Source: Caryophanales bacterium (GTDB taxonomy: Bacteria; Bacillota; Bacilli; Bacillales; Amphibacillaceae). Taken from it: a DNA stretch of 64,000 bases. Location of the stretch: positions 55,594-119,593 of the forward strand of contig JAPFDS010000067.1 of assembly GCA_026168805.1 (NCBI GenBank), read 5' to 3'. This document shows positions 39,573-48,594 of this stretch, one piece after another. The notes below the pieces were generated by a model. It worked only from the letters and a program-made list of their open reading frames with translations. It was not told the origin of the DNA and made no database searches. The first letter of the stretch is position 1, and every line of letters begins with the position of its first letter. The position numbers and the translations under genes are program-made.

Positions 39573-40220
39573 GTGAGTAATCAAAGGGAAGTTTTTTCTA
39601 AAAATTTAAAGTCGTTAATAGAAAGTAGAGGAATAGATCAAAGGATTCTAGCGGATTATTTAGGCATAAGTGAAATGTCTGTATCGAATTGGGTGAATGG
39701 GTTGAAATATCCAAGAATGGGGAACATCCAAAAGATGGCGGATTATTTCGGGGTATTAAAGTCAGATATAATAGAGGATAAAAATAAAGAACCTTTATTT
39801 ACTAGCAGGGCTTACAAATATTACCCAACCGCAATCAGTGCTGGGCTACCGATTGATGTGCATGCGGTCACAGATGAAGAAGTAGAAACAATACAAATAC
39901 CCGATGTATTAATGGGAAAACATGCAAGTAGCAAAGAAGTGTTCATCACCAAAATTTACGGCGACAGCATGAATAAGATAATGCCAGACGGTAGTTTAAT
40001 AGCCGTTAAGCCTATCAATCTATTAGACTTAAAAAATGGCGATGTGGTAGTTTTTAGCAACGACCATGAGTACAGTGTCAAAAGGTATTTTAAACAGGGT
40101 GACAGGCTTATTTTTCGACCTGAGAGCGACAATAAAGAGTTTTACGATCAGATATACAGCGTAAACGATAACATCACAATACACGGCAAAGTAGTAATGC
40201 ATAATGTAATACACGATTAA
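39573..40220 (+). CDS. CI-like repressor with S24/LexA-type autoprotease domain
   Basis: 215 aa, GTG start with AAGGAGGTG upstream. N-terminal XRE HTH (LIESRGIDQRILADYLGISE, SVSNWVNGLKYP). C-terminal S24 domain with AVTDEE/IPDV start, GDSMNKIMPDGSLIAV (Ser nucleophile in GDSM) and SVKRY (Lys general base region). RecA-induced self-cleavage and prophage induction by DNA damage are expected. Confidence 0.93.
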   Translation: MSNQREVFSKNLKSLIESRGIDQRILADYLGISEMSVSNWVNGLKYPRMGNIQKMADYFGVLKSDIIEDKNKEPLFTSRAYKYYPTAISAGLPIDVHAVTDEEVETIQIPDVLMGKHASSKEVFITKIYGDSMNKIMPDGSLIAVKPINLLDLKNGDVVVFSNDHEYSVKRYFKQGDRLIFRPESDNKEFYDQIYSVNDNITIHGKVVMHNVIHD

Positions 40221-40288
40221 ATCTTAGCGCTAAAATTTAATCAAAGGGGAGACTAGCCATCTCCCCTATTTATATAGGAGATGATAAA

Positions 40289-41686
40289 GTGGCTACTGCC
40301 CTATACATGAGAGTCAGTACGGAAAAACAAGAGGAGCACGGAGCATCGCTACAAACACAAAAAGAACGACTGCACGCTTATTGTACACTTAAAGGACTAA
40401 CTGATATAAAAGAGTACTTGGATGTTGGTAGCGGTCGAACAACGGATAAAAGAGTCAATTTTAAGCGTATGATGGATGATGTCAAAAATGGATATGTAAC
40501 TAATGTAGTAATATTAAAATTAGACAGATTAACTAGGTCTATAATCGACTTAAACAAGCTCATACAGGAGTTAAACGAAAAGGACTGTCAACTACACTCC
40601 ACAACGGAAAACATCGACACAACCACCGCAAGCGGAAGGATGATGATGAATTTAATCGGTACATTTGCACAATGGGAATCGGAAACAATATCCGAAAGAG
40701 TGAGTACAAACATGCAGACGAATGCACGTAAAGGGTTATGGCAATCAGTGCCGCCATTCGGCTTTAATTTAGTCGATCAACGTTTGGAAGTTAACTGGAA
40801 GGAACAATCGGTGTTGTTAGAAGCGTTTGAATTAGTTTTGTCTGGAAGTAGTTTCGGCAATGCAGAAAGAACAATCTCCAAGAAACATAACCTTGAATGG
40901 TATGACGGGTTCCTCGTCAAAAAACTAAGAGCGCCATCTACTGTAGGGGATATGTACAGAAATGGTGAGTTGGTAAAAGACTTGTACCCGCCATTAATAA
41001 CAAAAGAATATAAAAATAAACTATTATCTATATTGGGCGAAAGAGGCGCACCTAGACAGATTAAATTTAAGTCCGACGATTTGTTTCGACGGAAAATAAT
41101 ATGTCATAAATGCTCAAGCGTAATGGGTTTAAGGGCTAACAGGAGTCTACGGACAAATGAATATTTATACAGTTACACCTGTCACCATTGTGCTCGTAAT
41201 GGACGTGGAAGTCACTCTGTTGGCGAAAAGGTATTGGAGGACGCTTTTATAAAAAGGCTACGTGAAGGCTTGGTTAATATAAAGTTTAATCAATCCGACT
41301 TGCAATCAGACGACAAACAAAAAGAAATAAACAAGTTAAAAAATGAACTGAAAGCACTCGAAAGGCAAAAGAAACGTGTACAAAAGGCGTGGATTCAAGA
41401 AATGATGGAGATGGATGAACTGATTGAACACCAAAACGAAATAGACGAAAGAGTTATCGAAGTAGAAGAAAGACTAAAAACCTTAAATGTAACCACATCT
41501 ACCATCACCGATGACGAAATCCTAGAACTACAATCAACACTACAAGAACATTATGAACTAATGAGCAAGGATGAAAAAGTTTTGTTTATCCAACAGCACA
41601 TAAAAGAAATACATTACAAGCGGACGAAATTAGAAGGTTACAAACGCAAGTATAACACGGTTGTTACCGATATATTTTTTTACTAA
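40289..41686 (+). CDS. int: Large serine recombinase (phage integrase)
   Basis: 465 aa, GTG start with AGGAG. N-terminal resolvase domain with YMRVSTEKQEEHGASLQTQK (catalytic Ser in RVST), LKLDRLTRSI; recombinase domain; zinc ribbon with CHKCSSVMGLR and CHHCARNGRG; C-terminal coiled coil (about 345-435). Ends 25 bp before the ATGATAGCTA arm of attR, the usual place. Serine integrases need only short att sites and a phage directionality factor for excision; the latter is not recognised here. Confidence 0.96.
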   Translation: MATALYMRVSTEKQEEHGASLQTQKERLHAYCTLKGLTDIKEYLDVGSGRTTDKRVNFKRMMDDVKNGYVTNVVILKLDRLTRSIIDLNKLIQELNEKDCQLHSTTENIDTTTASGRMMMNLIGTFAQWESETISERVSTNMQTNARKGLWQSVPPFGFNLVDQRLEVNWKEQSVLLEAFELVLSGSSFGNAERTISKKHNLEWYDGFLVKKLRAPSTVGDMYRNGELVKDLYPPLITKEYKNKLLSILGERGAPRQIKFKSDDLFRRKIICHKCSSVMGLRANRSLRTNEYLYSYTCHHCARNGRGSHSVGEKVLEDAFIKRLREGLVNIKFNQSDLQSDDKQKEINKLKNELKALERQKKRVQKAWIQEMMEMDELIEHQNEIDERVIEVEERLKTLNVTTSTITDDEILELQSTLQEHYELMSKDEKVLFIQQHIKEIHYKRTKLEGYKRKYNTVVTDIFFY

Positions 41687-41691
41687 CTATA

Positions 41692-41719
41692 ATGATAGCT
41701 ACAATGTACTGGGAGTTCC
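41692..41719. other. Right prophage junction (attR)
   Basis: Phage arm ATGATAGCTA (41692-41701), nine-base gap, then core GGGAGTTCC (41711-41719) and host symporter sequence in frame. See the left junction for the symmetric arm; predicted crossover GT is 41715-41716. Confidence 0.85.
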
Positions 41720-41915
41720 GGGTGGGGCAGTAATTGCCGCTTTAGGATTGCTCACTTCCATGCTCGGATTTGATGCAAACGCACAAGGACTTATGATTGG
41801 TTTATACATGGCTCAAGACAGTTTCGGTACTGCAGCCAACGTTACCGGTGATGGTGCCATTGCCATTATTGTTGATAAGCTCATGGGACGGGATAAAGAA
41901 ACGAAAAGTGAGTAG
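41711..41915 (+). pseudogene. DAACS symporter, 3' part separated by the prophage
   Basis: Starts at the core and encodes GVPGGAVIAALGLLTSML, DANAQGLMIGLYMAQDSFG and AANVTGDGAIAIIVD, the last transmembrane segment and binding motif of the transporter begun at 5138. No ribosome binding site or own start, so it is silent in the lysogen. Joining it to 5138-6102 restores a 386-codon frame with AAPGVPGGAV intact. Confidence 0.93.
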
Positions 41916-41932
41916 CATATCTCTAATTACTT

Positions 41933-41964
41933 GAACCCCACTGGATTGCCAGTGGGGTTCTTCA
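41933..41964 (+). terminator. Terminator of the symporter gene
   Basis: GAACCCCACTGG-ATTG-CCAGTGGGGTTC, perfect 12-bp stem; followed by TTCATGTTTT. Confidence 0.85.
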
Positions 41965-42031
41965 TGTTTTCATTTGTCATGTTAAACGTGGCAATAAACG
42001 CAGAATGGCGATGGAAGTCCTGGGAGTACAA

Positions 42032-42469
42032 TTATGCCTGTTCGGAGTCGATAATTTCTTTCATCACTTGTTTCCAAGATTCTTCACTTTCTGGTCCGAG
42101 CTGTTCAAAGATTTCATTCATCATTCCCCGTTGCACATTGCTTAATTGCAACTCCATATGTACGCCTTTTTCAGTTAAGCATAACTCCCGAACACGTCGG
42201 TCATATGTCGCTGGTTCGCTTGTAATATATCCCATCTCAATCAACTGTCTCATCGGAGCATGTAGAGCTTGCTTCGTTACTTCTAACGTAGCTAATAACT
42301 CATGCACACTTATGTTTGGTTTTCTAGCAACAAAAAATAAAATTCGATGATGGAGGCGTTGAATACCATGCTGTTCGAGGATTAAATCTGGTTCTTTCGT
42401 AAATCTACGGTAGGCAAAATAAAAAAGCTTTAATGACTCATTCAATTGTTCTTCACGATTTTTATCCAT
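42032..42469 (-). CDS. MarR-family transcriptional regulator
   Basis: 145 aa from ATG 42469 (AGGAGG upstream; the upstream extension is not supported). Winged-helix: HHRILFFVARKPNISVHELL, TLEVTKQALHAPMRQLIEMG, DRRVRELCLTEKG. Divergent from a 2-keto-acid decarboxylase, with two AGGTCAA-N5-TTGACCT palindromes between; it most likely represses itself and the decarboxylase. Confidence 0.9.
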   Translation of the reverse strand: MDKNREEQLNESLKLFYFAYRRFTKEPDLILEQHGIQRLHHRILFFVARKPNISVHELLATLEVTKQALHAPMRQLIEMGYITSEPATYDRRVRELCLTEKGVHMELQLSNVQRGMMNEIFEQLGPESEESWKQVMKEIIDSEQA

Positions 42470-42538
42470 TCGTTTCTTACCTCCTGAACAAATCATATCA
42501 TATTACGCATTTTTTGTATCAAATGGATACTGGGCTTT

Positions 42539-42561
42539 ATAGGTCAATGAGGTTGACCTAT
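42539..42561. promoter_or_regulatory. MarR operator 1
   Basis: ATAGGTCAA-TGAGG-TTGACCTAT, perfect 9-bp arms. Confidence 0.75.
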
Positions 42562-42587
42562 GTGATTTTCAATGGTATGTTTTATAA

Positions 42588-42606
42588 AGGTCAAGTTAAT
42601 TGACCT
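42588..42606. promoter_or_regulatory. MarR operator 2
   Basis: AGGTCAA-GTTAA-TTGACCT, same half-site and spacing as the first site, 46 bp upstream of the decarboxylase start. Confidence 0.75.
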
Positions 42607-42651
42607 ATAAACCTTTCAATAAGGTTAAAATGTTAAATTGAGGTGCTATAC

Positions 42652-44322
42652 ATGAATCAAACGTATACAGTTGGAGATTATTTATTAGACCGTTTATCAG
42701 AATTAGGAATTCGTCATATGTTTGGCGTACCTGGAGATTATAATTTAGCTTTTTTAGACAATGTCATTGATCACAAGGACATCGAATGGGTTGGAAATCG
42801 CAACGAGTTAAACGCTGCTTATGCTGCCGATGGATACGCCCGTCTCAATGGCATTGCCGCTTTAGCAACAACTTATGGAGTTGGGGAACTAAGCGCAATC
42901 AATGGAATTGCCGGGTCTTATGCAGAACATGTACCTGTTGTTAAAATTACCGGTGCACCAACAACTAAAGTAATGGATAATGGTTTGTATGTCCACCATA
43001 CATTAGGAGATGGCAAATTTGATCACTTCTCGAGAATGTTCCAAGAAGTAACCGTAGCTCAAACGTTGTTATTACAAGAAAATGCAGCACAAGAAATTGA
43101 CCGGGTACTGCTTGCTTGTCTAACTGAGAAGCGTCCTGTCCACATCACATTACCAATCGACGTGTACGATAAACCAGCAAACAAACCGAAGTATCCTTTA
43201 CATGATGAAGTAGCTGTCAGTAATCAAGAAGCAATCGACCAAATGATCGCTGAAGTGGCTCCCGTCATCGACCAAGCTACACATCCAGTAATTTTAGCAG
43301 GATATGAGGTCAATCGATACGAAAATCGTGAAGCATTGCAGCAACTTGTCGACAAAACAGGTATTCCAGTAACAATATTGAGTGGTGGAAAAGGTGCTTT
43401 CAATGAGGAACATCCGAAATTCATCGGTGTGTATAATGGCGAATTAAGTGCGCCTTATCTTCAAAAACGTGTCGATGAAGCAGATTGCATCATTCAAATT
43501 GGAGCAAAACCTACAGACTCAACAACTGGTGGATTTTCGTATAATTTTTCTGATAAAAGCGTGATTCAGATTTCACCTTTTTCAGTCAAAACTACCCAGC
43601 AAAAATATGCACCTGTTACGATGCAAGATGCGTTGCGTGCATTAGCGGATCAACTCGAACCGAAAAAGCCTGAGGACCTAAATATCATTTCTCTACAATC
43701 ACAAATAAAGCAAGATTCACAGACGGAGAAAAATGAAATCATTACACAAGAGTGGTTTTATAAACAACTATCTCAATTTTTGAAAGAAAATGATGTACTG
43801 TTGGCAGAACAAGGAACTTCCTACTATGGTGCAGCCACGATGCCCATTCCAAAAGATACAATGTTTATCGGGCAGCCATTATGGGGATCCATTGGCTTTA
43901 CATTACCGGCCTTGTTAGGATCGCAACTAGCGGACACAAGCAGAAGGAATATTCTTCTCATTGGAGACGGATCGTTTCAATTAACAGCACAAGAACTTTC
44001 CACGATGCTCGATCAAAAAATCAAACCAATCATCTTCTTAATCAACAATGACGGGTATACCGTTGAACGAGCAATCCATGGTGAAAACCAACCGTATAAC
44101 GATATTCCAATGTGGGACTATCAAAAGTTAGCCGGAGTGTTTGCCCCAGAGGAAGAAAGTCTATCGTTAAAAGTCCAGACAGCATCTGAACTTGTAGAAG
44201 CATTAGAAACGATCGAAAACAATCAGGACCGTCTATCGTTTATTGAAGTCATTATGCATCGGGATGATAAACCTGAGTTATTAGCTAAACTTACCAAACG
44301 ATTTGCGAGTCAAAATGTATGA
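42652..44322 (+). CDS. Thiamine diphosphate-dependent 2-keto-acid (indolepyruvate/pyruvate type) decarboxylase
   Basis: 556 aa from ATG 42652 (GAGGTG upstream; GTG 42643 alternative). PDC/IPDC family: VGDYLLDRLSELGIRHMFGV, catalytic Glu52 in NELNAAYAADGYAR, HH at 115-116 of YVHHTLGDG, and the TDP/Mg site GDGSFQLTAQELS ... INNDGYTVER. Converts 2-keto acids to aldehydes and CO2; substrate (pyruvate, branched-chain or indolepyruvate) cannot be told. Regulated by the divergent MarR protein by inference. Confidence 0.92.
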   Translation: MNQTYTVGDYLLDRLSELGIRHMFGVPGDYNLAFLDNVIDHKDIEWVGNRNELNAAYAADGYARLNGIAALATTYGVGELSAINGIAGSYAEHVPVVKITGAPTTKVMDNGLYVHHTLGDGKFDHFSRMFQEVTVAQTLLLQENAAQEIDRVLLACLTEKRPVHITLPIDVYDKPANKPKYPLHDEVAVSNQEAIDQMIAEVAPVIDQATHPVILAGYEVNRYENREALQQLVDKTGIPVTILSGGKGAFNEEHPKFIGVYNGELSAPYLQKRVDEADCIIQIGAKPTDSTTGGFSYNFSDKSVIQISPFSVKTTQQKYAPVTMQDALRALADQLEPKKPEDLNIISLQSQIKQDSQTEKNEIITQEWFYKQLSQFLKENDVLLAEQGTSYYGAATMPIPKDTMFIGQPLWGSIGFTLPALLGSQLADTSRRNILLIGDGSFQLTAQELSTMLDQKIKPIIFLINNDGYTVERAIHGENQPYNDIPMWDYQKLAGVFAPEEESLSLKVQTASELVEALETIENNQDRLSFIEVIMHRDDKPELLAKLTKRFASQNV

Positions 44323-44371
44323 GGTAGCTAGAATGAAAGGTATAGCCTTCGAATTATAAACACACTATTAA

Positions 44372-44399
44372 AAGAGGGCTGGACGCATCCAGCCCTCTT
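44372..44399. terminator. Strong hairpin after the decarboxylase gene
   Basis: AAGAGGGCTGGA-CGCA-TCCAGCCCTCTT, perfect 12-bp stem; no long T-run. Confidence 0.65.
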
Positions 44400-44434
44400 A
44401 AATGTAAACCTTCCGTTGAGGTAAATAGCAATAT

Positions 44435-44478
44435 AAAAAGGCTCCAGACCTATTAAACAGTCTGAAGCCTTTTGCTTT
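44435..44478. terminator. Bidirectional terminator before the beta-propeller lipoprotein
   Basis: AAAAAGGCTCCAGAC / GTCTGAAGCCTTTT with T-runs in both directions (TTTTGCTTTTT on plus; TTTTTATATT on minus), ends the convergent gene pair. Confidence 0.85.
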
Positions 44479-45825
44479 TTATTTAGGAAGTGGTCGATGG
44501 ACATCTTCTTCGTCAAAAATGTAGTAAAAGTTACTACCGATAGTTATATGAATATATACTTTTCCATCGTACGTATAAAATGTATTTGGGTCATCGTTTT
44601 TACCATCTTCAAGGATGATTTTCTCTCCGACTTCACCGGATGATGCATCTATAATAATAAGAAAATACTCCTTTTCTTCAAGATCCTCGGCTATCACATA
44701 GATCTTGCCATTTTCATACAGCATGTCTTGTAAATAGTAGTCTTCACCTTTAACAATCCAATTTTCTTTGGTTAAATCAGGGTCCGCTGAGACAATAGAT
44801 TGATCAAGACCATCAGCTTCATGAAATATAATTTGACCATCCTCTGTCGCAAACGATCCATTGCCTACTGGGGAACCACCTTCTCCAAATACGACTTCAT
44901 CAATCTCCTCCTGCGAAGAAGCATCAAACATTGTTATCGAAGCCGCTCGCATTCCTCCTGATTCTAGTTGATGGACGCCATTAAATAAGTAAATAACATC
45001 CTCGTCTACTAAAAACGATTCAATAGTAGATTCTGGAGTTTCAATCTCCCATGACTCGTCCCCCGTTTTTTCGTCAATTCCTACGATTTTATCTCCATAG
45101 TAAGACGTAATAAACACCCCATCTTCAAGGTAGACATTGTGGGTGGAATTGCTTATAGCCCTAATTGGATGAAAAGGTGTCTCCCATAGTTGCTCCTCAG
45201 TCTCCTTGTCGAATAAAATCAATTCTTCTCCGTAGCCTACTAAAAGATACTCTTCAAAGAGATAGATTTCTGAAACGGTACTTGACTCAGATAATGGATA
45301 CTCTTTTACAGTTTCACCCGTTTCATCATCTAATCCGATAATTTTATCAGAATTAGCTACATACAGAATCCCGTCTTCCAATAAAAGATGTGAAGAACCG
45401 AAATAACTTATGCGGTCCTGCTGCCAGATTGGACCATTTTCCTCCAAATCAAATAAATATGTACCCGGACCAGGACTTCCTGTCTCTGACTGAAGTAATT
45501 TTTGATCTCCATAGAAAATGCGACCTTCTATACCATTTTCCTGCGATAGCTTTCTCCACTTTTTCTCGTCATAGTCATCAAGTGCAGTTGCATCCAAATC
45601 ATTAAGGACAGTGGCCTCATCCAACTCATCTATAAAAGTAAAGTCCTCTGACTCCTCTTCACTTGAATCTGCTTCTTCATCTTCTGTCTCTTCATCTATC
45701 TGAGACATCTCTTCTTCTGGATCACCTGCATCTTCAGCTTCTTTTTCTTCAGATTCCTTATTACAGCCAATAATTAAGAACAGCATAAGAACACTTAATA
45801 AAACCAGTATTTTTCTTTTCAGCAA
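44479..45825 (-). CDS. PQQ-type beta-propeller lipoprotein of unknown function
   Basis: 448 aa from TTG 45825 (GGGGAG upstream). Signal peptide with lipobox LIIGC (Cys21), a very acidic low-complexity linker (Glu/Asp-rich, about 25-60), then repeated blades of the type DKIIGLDDETGETVKEYPL, LILFDKETEEQLWETPFH, KIVGIDEKTGDESWEIETPE. Such PQQ-like propellers are scaffold or assembly proteins outside the membrane. Partner not known. Confidence 0.8.
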   Translation of the reverse strand: MLKRKILVLLSVLMLFLIIGCNKESEEKEAEDAGDPEEEMSQIDEETEDEEADSSEEESEDFTFIDELDEATVLNDLDATALDDYDEKKWRKLSQENGIEGRIFYGDQKLLQSETGSPGPGTYLFDLEENGPIWQQDRISYFGSSHLLLEDGILYVANSDKIIGLDDETGETVKEYPLSESSTVSEIYLFEEYLLVGYGEELILFDKETEEQLWETPFHPIRAISNSTHNVYLEDGVFITSYYGDKIVGIDEKTGDESWEIETPESTIESFLVDEDVIYLFNGVHQLESGGMRAASITMFDASSQEEIDEVVFGEGGSPVGNGSFATEDGQIIFHEADGLDQSIVSADPDLTKENWIVKGEDYYLQDMLYENGKIYVIAEDLEEKEYFLIIIDASSGEVGEKIILEDGKNDDPNTFYTYDGKVYIHITIGSNFYYIFDEEDVHRPLPK

Positions 45826-45979
45826 CTTCTCTTCTCCCCATTCTCACTTTTAATGAACAGCATCTTCTTTATATACACTTATTTAACAAAAAAAGGAAGA
45901 GGGCATTAGACTTAAATTGCTATTTATCGGGATTTTTGTAGTGATAAAGTAGTAATTTGGGTGGAAATTGATTACTTTA

Positions 45980-47386
45980 TCACTCTCCACCTTGATGCAT
46001 AACATCCCGGCTTTGAATGAAAAAGGTAAATAGTAACCCGACTACTGAAAATATAAATGAAACGAAAAACGCCATTTTTACACCCGCTACATAGTCCGTT
46101 GGAATTACTTCTCCAGTCCCTGCACCCCGCGTAATAAAGGAAATAATAAACGTTAATCCTAACGTCCCTCCGAATTGTCGGACTGTATTAAAGACAGACG
46201 TCCCGTGCGGAATTAATTCATCTGGTAATGCATTGATTCCTGCCGTCATAACCGGCATATTTATGAGCGCGACCCCAGCCATAGAAATCATGAATAAAAC
46301 GATCGTTATAATAAAAGGTGTGTCCACCGCTAAGAAAAAGTAAAAACCAAACGTACTGATCGATAGCAAAATAAATCCAATAATCGCGATTACTTTACTA
46401 CCATATTTATCAAATAAATTCCCAGCTAATAGTGACATAACAGCAAGCGTCAGTGCACCAGGCATGACGATCAGCCCACCATAATAAGCAGAAAACTGTT
46501 GTCCATTTTGAACATACATCGGCAACATCGTCTCAATCGCAACGAGTAAAGTGAATGAGATAATGGCAATAAACGCCACAAGAGAGAATAGCGGAACAGC
46601 GAGCACGCGAAGCTCTAGCATCGGTTTTGAAATCCGCAGTTGTCGAATAATAAATAACACTAATGATAACGCTCCAACAGACAAGCTAATCATCGTCGAC
46701 ATTCCTTCAAATCCAACCTCTTGCAGTTGATTAAATCCATATAACAGTCCACCAAATCCAATCGAAGAAAATAAAATGGATACTACATCAATCGCAGAAT
46801 CCCGTTGTTTCGTTACATCACGCATATATAAATAAATCAATACAATGATAATCGCCGCAATTGGAAGTGTTAAATAAAATAAGGCTCGCCAGTCAAAAGC
46901 CTGCACGAGAATCCCCGATAGAGGTGGACCGATGGCAGGCGCAACGTTGATGACCATTCCAGCCATTCCCGTCGCAAACCCTCTCTTTTCTCTAGGATAA
47001 ACAAGAAATAAAATTGTTTGCATAAGCGGAATCATAATCCCTGATCCCATTCCTTGAAACACCCGTCCAACGAGTAACACGGAAAACGTCGGAGATACCA
47101 TGCCGAGCAATGTACCGATGAAAAATAAGGACATTGCGGTAAGCAGCAATGTTCTCGTTCTAAATCTATCAATAAAAAACGCAGTAATGGGGATCAACAC
47201 CGCAATGGTCAGCATATAAATTGTCGTTAACCACTGCACCTGTGTTGAGTTTATGGAAAACTCCTCCATTATTTTTGGAAACGCCGTAATCAGTAAAAAT
47301 TGTGTAAGTACTGATAAGAAAGCCGCTGATAATGTGATTGCCACAATTAATCGCTTATGAAATCTTGTTAAGTTATTTACAGCCAT
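45980..47386 (-). CDS. MFS drug exporter, DHA2 (14-TM, EmrB/QacA) family
   Basis: 468 aa with 14 hydrophobic segments. Motif A-like FIDRFRTRTLLLT, motif C region GMVINVAPAIGPPLSGIL, FDWRALFYLTLPIA typical of DHA2. AGGGGGTCAG before ATG. Should export toxic or metabolic compounds using proton motive force. No regulator is adjacent. Confidence 0.92.
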   Translation of the reverse strand: MAVNNLTRFHKRLIVAITLSAAFLSVLTQFLLITAFPKIMEEFSINSTQVQWLTTIYMLTIAVLIPITAFFIDRFRTRTLLLTAMSLFFIGTLLGMVSPTFSVLLVGRVFQGMGSGIMIPLMQTILFLVYPREKRGFATGMAGMVINVAPAIGPPLSGILVQAFDWRALFYLTLPIAAIIIVLIYLYMRDVTKQRDSAIDVVSILFSSIGFGGLLYGFNQLQEVGFEGMSTMISLSVGALSLVLFIIRQLRISKPMLELRVLAVPLFSLVAFIAIISFTLLVAIETMLPMYVQNGQQFSAYYGGLIVMPGALTLAVMSLLAGNLFDKYGSKVIAIIGFILLSISTFGFYFFLAVDTPFIITIVLFMISMAGVALINMPVMTAGINALPDELIPHGTSVFNTVRQFGGTLGLTFIISFITRGAGTGEVIPTDYVAGVKMAFFVSFIFSVVGLLFTFFIQSRDVMHQGGE

Positions 47387-47496
47387 TTCACTGACCCCCT
47401 TCTGTCTGCGCGATCATTATGAGTAAGCCGAATTCATTTTATGTCATTCTATTTTAACCTTATCCAATCAGAAGTAAAATAAAAAAGTAAAAAAAT

Positions 47497-47529
47497 AAAA
47501 CAAACCTACCGTGACGATAGGTTTGTTTT
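47497..47529 (-). terminator. Terminator of the hydroxyacid dehydrogenase gene
   Basis: Minus strand: AAAACAAACCTATCG-TCA-CGGTAGGTTTGTTTT followed by ATTTTTTTACTTTTTT. Confidence 0.85.
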
Positions 47530-47537
47530 GATTTATT

Positions 47538-48491
47538 TTAAAGAACTATATTTTCTTGTTCGCCTTTTTCCCATTGAACAATATTGTTAAGTGTTATTTC
47601 GGCTCTTCTTACCATCGCTTCATCTGTTGCAAATCCGACATGCGGAGCAAGAACAGTATTCGGAGCATCTAAGAGAGGGTAGTCGGCCGGAACGGGTGGT
47701 TCCATGTCCACTCTATCTAAACCAGCGCCAGCGATTGTCCCATTGTGCAATGCTTCTGCTAAGGCATCATTATCAACAATCGGTCCAACTGCTGTGTTGA
47801 TTAAGAATGAACGAGCTTTCATCAATGCTAACTTATCTTTATCAATTAAGCCTCTAGTTTCAGCTGTTAATGGCGTATGAATGGTGACAATATCACTCGT
47901 CTGTAAGACCTCATCTAACGACTTATATTTTACACCTTTATCAATCAGTTTTGGCTTTTCGCTTCTGTTGTAAGCAATGACGTGACAGCCAAAAGCTAAA
48001 CCTATTTCAGCAACTGCGCCACCTATTTCTCCAGTTCCTATGACTCCTAAGGTTTTACCCTTCAAATCAAGCTGTCTGTAACCATCCTTTGTACCGCCCT
48101 CTCTAATGGCATCTTCTAAAGGTATAATACTACGTAACAGCGCAATGATTAGCCCAAAAGTAAGTTCAGCCACAGAATTGGTACTATAACCTCCAGCATT
48201 CGAGACTTGAATTCCTTTCTCTTTACACTTTTCTATATCGATATGATCATAACCAGTGAAGGCTACCGAAATATATTTCAATTTGTCTGCAACATCGATC
48301 ACTTCACCACTGAGTGGCATATTCGCGAGCACCGCAATCTCTGCATCTTTGATCCTCGTTTTAAGCGTCTCATCATCTGTTTTCCCATCATCATAGACAA
48401 TTAACTCATGGCCGTTATCCGTTAAAGGTTTTGATATTCTATTAAACTCTTCCTCACTAATTCCTAGAGATTCTAAGAATACAATTTTCAT
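47538..48491 (-). CDS. D-isomer-specific 2-hydroxyacid dehydrogenase family protein with altered catalytic residues
   Basis: 317 aa. NAD-binding GVIGTGEIGGAVAEIG, HTPLTAETRGLI and APHVGFATDEA (catalytic His) are conserved. In the usual NxARG catalytic segment it reads INTAVGPIVD: Val replaces Arg (codon GTT). The DVFExEP segment reads LDRVDMEPP, so the usual Glu is Asp. Either the enzyme uses a different chemistry or substrate, or it is a non-catalytic member. Divergent from an ornithine-cyclodeaminase-family gene 405 bp away. Confidence 0.88.
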   Translation of the reverse strand: MKIVFLESLGISEEEFNRISKPLTDNGHELIVYDDGKTDDETLKTRIKDAEIAVLANMPLSGEVIDVADKLKYISVAFTGYDHIDIEKCKEKGIQVSNAGGYSTNSVAELTFGLIIALLRSIIPLEDAIREGGTKDGYRQLDLKGKTLGVIGTGEIGGAVAEIGLAFGCHVIAYNRSEKPKLIDKGVKYKSLDEVLQTSDIVTIHTPLTAETRGLIDKDKLALMKARSFLINTAVGPIVDNDALAEALHNGTIAGAGLDRVDMEPPVPADYPLLDAPNTVLAPHVGFATDEAMVRRAEITLNNIVQWEKGEQENIVL

Positions 48492-48567
48492 TTTTTATCT
48501 TTCCTCCATTTTTCATTTACATGTGTAAGAAATGTAAGTCTATTACTAAGGATACTCTACAAAACCT

Positions 48568-48594
48568 ATTATATCAATTGTGATAGCGCTTTAC
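48568..48594 (-). promoter_or_regulatory. Extended -10 promoter and near-cre site for the dehydrogenase gene
   Basis: Minus strand TGATATAAT at 48568-48576 is an extended -10. TGATAGCGCTTTAC at 48581-48594 matches the CcpA cre consensus at 12 of 14 positions and overlaps the -35 region, suggesting catabolite control. The remainder of the 404-bp gap to 48895 shows AGGCAAATTGCCT (48607-48619) and AT-rich sequence, no gene. Confidence 0.45.

Larger units (their letters stand above)
6099..41715. mobile_element. Complete siphovirus-type prophage inserted by a serine integrase into a DAACS symporter gene
   Basis: About 35.6 kb bounded by the shared GGGAGTTCC core. It holds integrase, CI/Cro switch, antirepressor, replication and recombination genes, SSB, dUTPase, ArpU late regulator, packaging, head, long-tail (tape measure 739 aa, Dit, Tal) and lysis genes. 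All essential structural genes read as full length, so it may be inducible. No clear small terminase and no recombination directionality factor were recognised. Late genes run on the minus strand; only the repressor, the integrase and the RHH/HNH cassette run on the plus strand. Confidence 0.95.

Noticed and set aside
39573..40220. Host LexA
   Set aside because: HTH type, divergent cro-like gene and position next to the integrase show it is the phage repressor.
45390..45605. Small plus-strand frame inside the propeller lipoprotein
   Set aside because: Antisense shadow of a repetitive acidic gene.
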